Positions 1 through 13,030 of a DNA stretch of 64,000 nt are shown here, in pieces (within the stretch, counting starts at the first letter, position 1; each line of letters begins with the position of its first letter). The notes under the pieces were generated by a model. It saw nothing but the letters and a program-made list of their open reading frames with translations. It did not search any database and was not told where the DNA came from. A program made the position numbers and the translations under genes. Source of the DNA: Tyto alba (taxonomy: Eukaryota > Chordata > Aves > Strigiformes > Tytonidae); contig NW_024881272.1 of the NCBI RefSeq assembly GCF_018691265.1, positions 25,533,323 through 25,597,322 of the forward strand, written 5' to 3'.

Positions 1-574
1 ATTTCTTTTCACTGTATTGATTATTTCTGACAAAAACTCGGTAGTAGAGCTTTCAAACAGCCGGCAGAAGGAAAACGTGATTTCTACAGAAGAAATGGAT
101 TGACAGTACATGTTACTACTCCCTGTGCACTTCATTATTCCATAATTACATCCTGCAGACACCTCCAGCCCCTAATCTGTATGCCAGAACAAAGCCTCCC
201 CAGCCACGGATTGCATACAACAGCACTGCTGCTCTGTCGCAGGAAGAGAGCAGAGATCACACCCAGGGAAGCAGCTTTGCCGGCTGACCCAGTTAAAGGC
301 TGATGTTCTCTGCAGGTTAAAAGTCTCTGTTTTATAGCCAAGACTATGGACTCTTCCCTGCAGCACATGCCAGCTTTGCAGCTGCTCCCCTCTCTGCCCT
401 GCTGGCACAAAGAACCAGACACATTCCCACTGCCAACAGCTACAGATCTGCTCCAGGGACAGTGACATTTGGCTAAACCTTACACATCTGAAGATCACCT
501 CTTAAACGTCAGCCAGGCAAAAGCAGCCACCTGCAGCACATTTCCAGGCACCAGCACCCAGGAGTTTTCTGTAC

Positions 575-3500
575 CTTGCAGGATGGGATCCTGAAGCAAA
601 AGCAGAACTTCTTTCTGGTGCTCAGCCAGGTTCACATCATGAAAGCTCACTTTCTTCAAGTTTGGATTACACTCTAAAAGCAAAACAAGTTTTCTGGTAA
701 AGTACTGTATGTCCTTGGGATAAAACGACCCTGACCCAACTATCAGCTAACACCCAGAAACTGTGTTGGACTGTGGATAACTTGTGCTGGATTGTGGGCA
801 ATTAAAAAGGAACTACCCTGCTGTGCAGGATCATTCACACAGTCAGCACAGAAAGTGGGATGGCTGACACCCATTTCCTTTTCTCAGGAGACTTCAAGGA
901 TGTCCACACTGAAGAAACGGTCCCACCTACGCTAGCTTCATGCTAAAGGATGGAAGATCCCAGCAAGGAAGCTACTCTGGGTGTCACAGTGATGCTTCCT
1001 ACAGGTTAGCAGAGTACCTCTGAGCGCCTCCAAAAGGAGCCCCAGCTCCTGGGAACAGGGCAGTGTGGCGCTGTCAAGGGACAACTGCTGGAGGGACTTT
1101 GATGCCTTGAGCACTGGCAGCAGGAATGCGGTGTGCAAAGGTTCCCTGGGGAATCGGATCTCCAGCTGCTCCAGGCAGCTCTCTAAGGGAGGAAAAGGAA
1201 ACAACAATGAAAGAGCTCGGTCTGGAGTGCCTGTCTTCAAGGTAGCTAGGTCCTAGAGCAAGCAAGTAGTCTGTGTGCCTGACAGGACTATCAGGTTGGT
1301 AGAAAGTGCCTGTGTGACACAGCCTGCCCCACAGAGTTCTATGGCAATGTAAATCACTGAAGGCTCATTTCAGGACTCCTGCCAGACCACAGGGCCACCA
1401 ATTTCTACTGCATTCTGGCAGCGAAACAATGCTTGAGAAAAGGTCACCCCTTACGCACAAACCAGTCAGTGTCTTCCCAGAGCACAGCTCTTCAGTGACC
1501 CAACTCCATGCTTGCTCAGGCTTTGCTTACTGCTTTTATGGTCACTCAAAGGCCAATATGTGTGATGAGAGACCTGTGAGATGAGAACACACTGCTACAG
1601 CTCCCAGACTGTAATCCAGAGGCCTGGGCAGTGCTTTGCCATCACCTGTGGCATTGTAATGATCAAGAGATGCTTTCCCTCAGCTTAAGTGTCATCTAAG
1701 TCTTAGAGCCTCAGAGTCAATAGGATGGACAAAGCAGAAGCTCCCAACCAATTTACATATCTGGTGGGATACACTCCCTGTGGGCTGCGTGGACAGTCAC
1801 TGCGAGCAGGCTATGACTGGCCCTGTACAAAGCTGACACTGCAGCAGGTTGGCATACAGCAATAAAATGCTTTGTCCAAGACTCAGGCTCCACAGAGCAT
1901 GTCAGAGTCCGGAAATGACAAACTGCAATGCCATCTAAATCAGAAAGGTGAGGCTGCAATTGCTTAATTACACATCACTGTAACAGTGTAGAGTTCAAAT
2001 CTGTGCGCCAAGCTTTTACAGGTCTATCTGCCTGCCACATCCTGGTCATCACTTAGAATGATTCCTACCTGGGATTTCTACCTCGCTGCAGCTTGGATTC
2101 CCCTCTGGCCTGTTCCCCTCCAGCTGGTTTTTGAGGTCGAAGCTGACTGAGAGTGTGTGGAGCTGGGGGAAGGCGCTCAGGATGCAGTGAACAAGCTCCA
2201 TGCAAGGCATGTGGGAGAAGACGTCGCTCACGCGCACCACGCGGAGGTGGCAGTCCGAGTGGCAGGAGAGGGCCCGGAGCCCAGAGAGGATACAGAAGAT
2301 GTTAGCACCCAGGCCTGGAACAGCATTCGTACAGAAAGGTGTTAGCTGTGCCTGTACAGACACCAACACACACGCAGCTGGAGCTGCACCAACTGCCTAA
2401 GTCAAAGGCTAAACTCACAGACTGCTTTACCCACACATTTTTAAGCTAGACTGTGTATACAGGAGATGGAGATCTGGCTCTTTCCCTTGCCCTATTTGGA
2501 TGGCCATTTAAGCACAAGGCCAGGGGCTGTTCTGGTGCAGAATGGCCCCGTTCTTTCCCTCAAACAAGTCCCCACACTCATTAAACATCTCCACCAAAGC
2601 CATTCTCAAGATTGGGTACCAATACTTTTAAATATGCCCATTCCAGTAAAAATAAAATCAGGGTAAACGTGAGCAGTAAGTCAGACCATTAGACCAAGGC
2701 TGAAGGAAGCAACCCGTGCCCACCACTAACCGTTGTAAGACAGAACCAAGTTTTCTAAAGACACCCAGGAGCTCAGCAGGTTACTCAGAGTCCGACACGT
2801 CTCCCCAGTCAAAGGAATGGAGAACAATTCCAGTGTGGACACACTTCGGAAGCGGCGAGCAGCTTTCAGAGAAAAGATCCCAGCAGATCCCCCTCTTTTC
2901 TTACAGCCAGCACGGCCAGTGCATGGAGATCCTGGGGAAGAACTAGTCCAGTTCTCAGTGTTTTCTCCCTCTGTGGCACTATTTTTGTCGAGTAACCCTG
3001 AATTATCCTCTCTAGCAACAGCAAAAACAAAATCATACAGGTCTTCTGGGTCAGCATATGGTCCCCTGCTTCGTCTGAGGCAGCGACGTCTCTTCGCCAC
3101 TGCAGATTTTAGCCGTCTGCGTGTCTTTCGAAGAATGGGGCGACAGGACAGCTGGTCTGAGATGCAACAAGAAGATCCTCCCCGAGTGGTGGTGTGGTCA
3201 CAGGACACCTTGCTGCTTGACTCCTCACATGCTTGGTTTCGCAGAGGACTTCCTGGTCTGGAGAGGACAGAGTTCAGACAAGTGTCAGCCCTGGGGGATT
3301 CCTTCTGGTTCCCACCATCGCTCCACTCCCCCTCATCGTAACAGCCCCTCTCTGCTCGCTCTTGTGCTGACTCCTGGCTTTGGGCTTTGTCCTCCTCTCT
3401 GCAAAGGCCACATGGGCTGCTGTGATATGCAAGGGCATTTCCCGAGCGCCAAAACCCAGCACTCATGCTCAAAATGAGGACAAGAAGAACTGTGTCAGGA

Positions 3501-5583
3501 ACAGGCCAGGAATACATAGACACTTGGTTGACAGAACCATGGTGAATCAACCGGTGAAGAAGTAAAACCAGCGAGCGCCTGATGGACTGGTCGGAGGAGA
3601 GGAGGTGCTGGAACTTCAGGATCTGCAGGGAGCCAGCCAGGTTTTCAAGCACTTTCTGGTTGTGCTCAGCAGTGAGCTCCACTGCACCCTGCAGCATGTT
3701 GCAGAGGGTAAGCTGAGAAACATGCGGGGAGCTGTGGAGCAGTGGTGAAAAGTGGTGGTCGTTGAGACGCCAGTCAGAGGAAACATCCAAGACACCATGA
3801 AGAACGTTTGAGAAGAACGTTTCAAGGAACTTCTTCCTCCAACAGGTTATATTCTGCAATTAAACAGTAGGGCCAGGCCATATTAACAAAAAGTCAGTCA
3901 CAATTTTTCTCATTCTTTTAAGTTAATTATTGTTACCTGCTAAGCAAAAGGTACTGCTAGCGCAACTGTGAATAGCTTCCTAGTTCTCAACATCCTTCCT
4001 CAGCGTATTTGTTCAAAACCAGAGTCACTTCCATCGCTGTCTCTTTTATCCTGCTTCTTACCTAATTTAAAAATATTCAGTGGTTTGAAGATAAGACATT
4101 TTTTTGCCTATTAAAAACCACATCATCAGGAATTTTCTTCCCGAGCGTCTATTTATAGGCTGTGATTAAGTCGCCTGTTAATGATTCTTTTGCAATGCTG
4201 AATTAATGAAGCTGCTTCAGTTTTCCTACAAAAAGCCATTCTTACTGTCTTCTGTAAGTATTTTTCTAGTGTTTTCTAAGACATCTGAACATTTTTTTGC
4301 CAGCGTAGGCGTAAGCATGATATAAGACACTGGTTTTATCCTCTGTTTCCCCAAGAATTACATCTCTAAAGAAAGGATTTATTCTTTCGGCAAACTCGCT
4401 GTTGTGAGACGAAGGGTGTGGCTGTACACTACAATTCATTTTATGAACACCGTTTCCCAAAATGATTGTACTACCAGGGTCATGCCTTGGTCCAGAGCTC
4501 ATAAACAAGCGCCAGCAAGTGCCTGGAGGTGGCCAGCAATACCAGCAGGCTTAAAAATGAAACCTCATGGAAAACAGCAGAAACGGGGCATCTGTGTCGT
4601 GCCCCTTCTCCCACCGGCAGTGTCTCCTCACCTCTGAGTTGGGTGGCCTGGTTTTCATCACATCGTCCCACAGCTTGCGCCAGATGGGCTGCGTCGAGAG
4701 GCCTGGGGGAAAAAAAAAAAACCAAACAAACAATCAACCAGGTGCCTTCACCCCTTTACCCTGACCTGAGTGCCCTGCCCCGGAGCTCGCAGGGGCGCTG
4801 GGCGGATAAGGGGCAGCACTGGGGGGCACAGATGCAGACCCCTGCAGCAAAAGGTTGGTGCTTTGCGGTGAAGGGGAGACCACCGCCTCTTACGGGACGG
4901 GAGTTAAAAAAATAGCAGGTTTTGTTGGTCCTCAAAAGAAGCGAAGTTACAGCAGGGCCTGCACGGCTGTGTGAACCCTGCCTGGGCATGGGACGGGGCT
5001 CGCGGGTTTGGGTGCAGGGAGGGATCCAAGCCCTGGCGGCAGGGCCTGTGCTCCGGGGGTGCCTTCCCCCTCCCCGGGACCGCCATTCCCAGCCTGGGGA
5101 GGTTTATTCCTCCAGCGCGGGCTCCCCTCTCCGGCCGGGGGTCCCTCCGGTGTGGGGTTCACCCCCCAGGGCGTGTGGGGGTTCACCCCCCAGGGCGTGT
5201 GGGGGTTCACCCCCCAGGGCGTGTGGGGGTTCACCCCCCAGGGCGTGTGGGGGTTCGCCCTCCCGCCCGGGAGTACCCCCAAGGGTTTGTCGCCGTCCCC
5301 GCCGGTGTCACCTGCTCTCCGCGCAGCGCCCTCGGCCCGTTCGAGGCGGAAGACGGTGAGAAGCGGCAGGAGCCCCCGCAGGAGATGCCCGGGCAGCGCT
5401 GCGGAGAGCCAGAGGGAGACGGCGGCAGGGTGGCTGGTGGGCAAGCCCCGGGCCCCGCCGCCCCGCCGCCCCGCGCCGCTCCCGCGCCTTACCCCAGACG
5501 TCCCGCTCCAGGGCCCCCATGCTGCGGCTCACCGCCGCCGCGCTCAGCGCGAACAGGCTACGCGGCTCCTCCGCCGCCGCCAT
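575..5583 (-). CDS. LRRC41: LRRC41 (leucine-rich repeat protein 41, MUF1), partial: 3' exons outside window
   Basis: Substrate adaptor of Elongin BC/Cullin-RING ubiquitin ligases (known for the family). Seven coding exons are placed by GT-AG junctions and unbroken phase: 5493-5583, 5312-5398, 4632-4702, 2731-3853, 2069-2314, 1018-1182 and 575-673, giving the first 627 codons. Exon 1 starts at the ATG at 5583 (MAAAEEPRSL). Exon 2 carries the BC-box-like ALPGHLLRGLLPLL; exon 3 reads GLSTQPIWRKLWDDVMKTRP, close to human LRRC41. The large exon 4 holds a basic stretch (RKTRRRLKSAVAKRRR) and DLYDFVF; exons 5-7 carry leucine-rich repeats (SYNGLGANIFCILSGLRALS, LKASKSLQQLSLDSATL, KKVSFHDVNLAEHQKEVLLL). 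Exon 7 ends in phase 1 after LLLLQDPILQ. The human protein continues about 180 residues from this point and nothing matching is found in 1-574, so those bases are intron and the gene runs off the left edge. It is divergent from UQCRH. Confidence 0.95.
5151..5262. repeat. 24-bp GC-rich minisatellite in LRRC41 intron 2
   Basis: One 23-bp unit (5151-5173), three 24-bp units (5174-5197, 5198-5221, 5222-5245) and a partial degenerate fifth unit. The unit starts TGTGGGGGTTCACCCCCC. Because 24 is a multiple of three, all frames stay open through it and give false 8-residue repeat proteins. It lies between LRRC41 exons 2 and 3. Confidence 0.95.
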
Positions 5584-6035
5584 CGCGCCGCTCAGCGCCA
5601 CCGCGCCGCCGCCATCTTGAGAAGGCACCCCGCCCTCCCGCGCGCCGCCGCCGCCGCCATCTTGGAAGGAGGAGGAGGAGGAGGAGGAGGAGGGAGCGGG
5701 CGGCCATGTTGGGGAGGTCGCGCCGAGCCCTTCCCACGCGTGGCCGGACGGGCCGGGAGCGGCAGCCAGACCGATGCTGCTCCACAGTCGCGATCCCCAG
5801 GAAGGAAAGCAAAAAGAAGGCGGCGAGGAGCGGAACTGTTGCGATCTGGAGACGGTCACTGGCGCAGCCGCCGCCGGCGGCTGCCATGTTTGGAAGGGAC
5901 GCCCGCAGGCCCGAAGCACCGCCCCGTGAGGGAGCGGGCGCCATGGCGCTGCGGCGGCCCTTCCGCACCCGGGTCGGCGGTGGCCCTTCCGCCGGGTGAC
6001 CCTGGCGAGTCCTTCTGGGCGGTGGGAGCGGGGCG
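5584..6035. promoter_or_regulatory. Bidirectional CpG-island promoter LRRC41/UQCRH with YY1-type motifs
   Basis: About 450 bp separates the start codons of the divergent genes LRRC41 and UQCRH, inside a CpG-rich zone of roughly 5000-6100. No TATA box is seen. Two exact GCCGCCATCTTG sites (5608-5619 and 5653-5664) match the YY1 core in the orientation reading CCAT on the + strand; weaker GCCATGTTGG/GCCATGTTTGG versions lie near 5703 and 5883. YY1 sites are typical of TATA-less nuclear genes for respiratory-chain subunits. Transcription start sites are not resolved. Confidence 0.8.
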
Positions 6036-7079
6036 ATGGGGCTGCGTGACACCGTGGTTCACGCGGGGGAGCCCGAGGTGAGCGGGGCCGGGCCGGCGGG
6101 GGGGGTGCACTGAGGCGTTTTGGGCGAGCGGACGGTTGATAACGCCTGTTTTTTGTTGTTTTTTTTTTTTCCCCCCGTAGGAGGAGGAGGAGGAAGAGCT
6201 GGTGGTAAGATGGGGAGTGGGGCCGGGGGACCCTGGGCCGCCCCTGCCCGGGGAGCTGGCAGGCCTCGCTGGCGGCGGGGGAGGTTTGTAGCCTCTGCAG
6301 TGACTCGTTGCTCCCACGGGGTTGATGACCGGTGCCTTTCAGCACTGACAAACAAACTCGCAGGGATTTCGGGCCCCTGTCACCACTCTGTGCTGGCGAG
6401 CCAAAGCTCAGCGAGGAGGCAGCTGGAGTCTGGGCTTTGATGTGGATGTGTGGCTCCCCCTGAAAGCTGTGGGTCTCAAAGGGGGGAAATGGCGTTTTGG
6501 GGTCTTTCCGTTCTCATGTCAGCCTTGTGCCTGCAGGATCCTCTAACCACGGTCCGGGAGCACTGCGAGAAGACGGAGAAATGCGTGAAGGCACGGGAGC
6601 AGCTGGAGCTGTGTGATGCACGGGTGTCCTCCCGGTCCCAGACAGAAGAACAGTGCACAGAGGAGCTCTTTGACTTCCTGCATGCCAGGGACCACTGTGT
6701 AAGTGCAGCACTCGTGGATGCAATGCTCCTGCTGGTGTGGGGAGCAGAGCTGCCTTTAGCTGCACTTCTGGGAGTGCAGACAGTTCACGTGTGAGAGGTG
6801 GTAGCTCTTGAGTCCCAGTCACAGTGAGCTCTGAAGACCTCTGAGCCTTAATGCTTGCTCCTGTTAAATGTTTGGTTCCTCCTTTGTTAGTTTTCTTGAA
6901 TGACTTATTGCAAAACACTAAAAGCAGCAGAGGGCTGTGGGGCCATGTGCCTTAGTGGCCGAGAAGGCCAAGAGACGGGTGGTAACACCCTGCTGATTTT
7001 CAGCCCTGAACTATGAATTACTGAGTGCTTTGTCTCATTTTTCCAGGTTGCTCACAAACTCTTTAAGAACCTGAAGTGA
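6036..7079 (+). CDS. UQCRH: UQCRH, cytochrome b-c1 complex subunit 6 (hinge protein)
   Basis: Acidic hinge subunit of respiratory complex III that assists cytochrome c1-cytochrome c interaction on the intermembrane-space side of the inner membrane. Four exons: 6036-6077, 6181-6204, 6537-6698, 7047-7079; 86 residues against 91 in human. The start is the ATG at 6036 ([14 protein letters not shown]). Exon 2 is a 24-bp micro-exon encoding six glutamates plus LV, the acidic hinge. Exon 3 begins [16 protein letters not shown] and is almost identical to the mammalian protein. Five cysteines fall at 32, 38, 48, 62 and 76; by homology 32-76 and 48-62 form the disulfides that hold the helical hairpin. 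The last exon encodes [10 protein letters not shown]. The N-terminus before the Glu run is shorter and different from human. It shares a promoter with LRRC41. Confidence 0.98.
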
Positions 7080-7286
7080 AGGCGGGCTTGATTGTCCATC
7101 TGCTTCTACAGGCGGTGTTGGCAGTTTCTGTGTTCACAGTACTGCTTCCCACCCGTTGATTCTCCATGCCAAGTATAAACGAAACGGCTTCCTGGCAGCG
7201 ACCAAGCATCCATGTGTCACTGCGTTTGTTCTTGTGGAAGATGTGCAGCTGTGCAAAAAACATGTTGATGTTCTGTAATTTTCCAT

Positions 7287-7292
7287 ATTAAA
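7287..7292 (+). terminator. UQCRH polyadenylation signal ATTAAA
   Basis: ATTAAA lies 208 bp after the UQCRH stop, followed by T/G-rich sequence. It is the first good hexamer downstream, so the 3' UTR is probably about 230 nt. Confidence 0.6.
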
Positions 7293-8119
7293 CAGTTCCC
7301 ATGGAAATTCCTTCCTTTTATTTCCCAGTTCTTGTGCTTCTGATTTGTGCTGGTTTAAGATGAAATCAGTGGGTGTCAGAGCCCAGTTTGTGGGGGGAGG
7401 CTTTTCCTCACTTGCGGGAATGTCTGTTTTGTGCAGCTGTAATGCACAAGAGCCTGATCCCACAGGGAAGAATTTGTCTGTTGGAGCCACAATTATTTCC
7501 AAGCCCCACTAGAACAGTACTGTTCACTCAGTGAGTTCTGACCAAGTTAAACTAAAAGGAGTGACACTTTTCTAGGAGAGAGGTTTCCCCTGCTTGGGGG
7601 AAAACGGTCAGCTGTCCTTCACTGTCACCTGCTGCTGTCAGCAGCTGAAGAGCCTCCTGGCCATGGGTGGCTTTGCCTTCTTGCCCAGAAGGACAGATCA
7701 GACGGGCAGGGTGGTGGTTCCACCTGCTCAAGCCCCAAGCAGAGCGTGAAGGGTCACCTGAGGGGAACTAAAACCCTCCCTTGTGGGTCACCAGCCCCTC
7801 CTGCTGACCCGGGACTGTCATGTGGAAGGGTCAAGCTCATTCTCCGCCTGTTTTTCTTCGGAGCAGGATGTTTAGTAGCAGGAAAACTGGGATGTTTAAC
7901 AAGGCAGCAAATCCTTTATCAGTTATTCTTCAAAGTGGAAAAAAAAAAAAAAAAAAAGCACTGCTTTTCAAATTGGGCTGTTCTTTATCAGTGTAGCAGT
8001 CCACAACCCTTTTGCTGGTGGATTTCAACTTTAATGCCTAGGGGATTGACGTGGAGCTTTATTAAGAGTAACGTCATTTCAGGAGGTTTGGGTGTATTTT
8101 TTTTTTTTTTTTTTTTTTC
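7293..8119. other. Intergenic DNA between UQCRH and NSUN4
   Basis: No coding exon, RNA gene or recognisable transposon is seen. It contains a poly-A run (7939-7957) and, at its right end, a poly-T run (about 8097-8118) next to the NSUN4 CpG island. Confidence 0.7.
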
Positions 8120-8333
8120 CCGGCTGCGTGCGCGTTTCTCCTGCCGCTCGCTCCTTTCCAGCAGCCGATGCCCACCCCCGTGTCCCCCCCCCCCGCCCCC
8201 CCGCCTTGCCGCGGCTCCTCTGCCCGCGGAGGCCCCGCGCGGTTGTTCCCGGCTCGGCGCGCGTGGGGGGGGGCGCGTGCAGCGGTGCGCGGGCCGGCCC
8301 CGCCCCGGAAGGCGCCGGGCCGGAGCGCGGGCG

Positions 8334-11845
<3,512 letters not shown>

Positions 11846-11978
11846 AAGGGATGACAGACTATGTCTGCCGGCTATCAGGAAATGCCCCAAGTTTCCAGGG
11901 AAAGCAAAGCTGCTTTATGTTTATTTTTCTTTTTAAAATGTCCCAAAGGAAGTCTGCTTTTTTACTGCAGACATAGAC

Positions 11979-11984
11979 AATAAA
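11979..11984 (+). terminator. NSUN4 polyadenylation signal AATAAA
   Basis: Canonical AATAAA 134 bp after the NSUN4 stop codon, followed by a GT-rich stretch (TTCTGTGGAGTCTTC) suited to be the downstream element. Confidence 0.8.
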
Positions 11985-13030
11985 TGAGAACGGCCTTCTG
12001 TGGAGTCTTCTGAATATTTATTTGTTTGAGGCTGAGGTGTTTAAGAGAGAGAGGTCTTATCAGAGGGAGTGATTTATCCATCCATCTCGGGACGGGATGA
12101 ATGGCCCTGTGTGGATGCTGCTCCCTCCATCCTGTCTGACTGTTTTGATCCTACATGAGCAGGTTTGGGTTAACAAACACCATCTGGGGATCTCAGCCTT
12201 TCTGTCCCAGATCTCATCATCTGCATAATTGAGTCGTATCTGTCTGCTTATCTCCTACCTTCAGAAAGAGCAGCCTGAGGTCCTGAAATACGAGGTTCCT
12301 AAGAATGCCCCTGCTGTGAGGTTGTAAATGTGCTTGGGATGTTCGAGATCTGGTGGTGGAAAGAGCTTGGTGCTGTGGAAAAGCCAGTGACTGTTGCCAT
12401 CCCTCATGGACAGGAAAGCTGTGGTTGAGAGGGGAGGTGTGAACACTCCCATGCTAGATGCCATTTAATGTCCAGCAGGAAGGTGTTTGTATGATTTTGA
12501 GTAATAACTGCATTCATATAATAGCCATTAGTGAAGGATTACTGGAGTTTATGATAAGAGTTGCTTAATAGCTACATTTTTATTTTTTGTGAGCAAAATA
12601 CAGTGATGGGGAGGGTAGACATGGCTGTATTCCTTACAGGGCAGCCCATGGTTACATCCAGATGAAGCTACTCCAGTGCCAGCAAGAAAATACTATTGAA
12701 CTTTAGTAATCCTTTTCTCTCAGCATCACCCTGCTTTGGCAAGAGGCAGCATAGGTGAAAGTGAGGGTGAACACACATCCATGTCCATCCTTCTAGGAAG
12801 GTACAGTTCATAGATCTATCATCGTTTGAACCCACCTTAAGCCAGTCCTGCCCTCTGCATGGCATCTTGGTTCCTTACAGGATCTGTGCTTATTGACAAG
12901 CAAGAAGTGGCTTTTCCTTCCTCATTCCCTCCTCGCTGTATTCTCTGCACTGCCAGTGGCAAAAGAGAGGTTGTGCGGTGCTGTCCCGTTCACCTCACCT
13001 CTGGCCCTGCAGGCGTTGGGAGGGTGGAGG
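11985..13030. other. Convergent 3' intergenic region NSUN4 / FAAH-like copy A
   Basis: No coding exon is seen. NSUN4 (+) and FAAH-like A (-) end tail to tail here. Minus-strand AATAAA hexamers lie at 12578-12583 and 12017-12022; the first, about 450 bp past the copy A stop, is the more likely polyadenylation signal of copy A. Confidence 0.65.

Noticed and set aside
502..530. Short segment after a good acceptor that would end LRRC41 with GGCFCLADV and a stop
   Set aside because: Phase fits, but the known LRRC41 protein continues about 180 residues from exon 7 with a different sequence, so the true next exon is outside the window.
4971..6352. Very long open frames on both strands
   Set aside because: They come from GC-rich, stop-poor CpG-island sequence and the 24-bp minisatellite, and overlap the real LRRC41 exons 1-2 in other frames.
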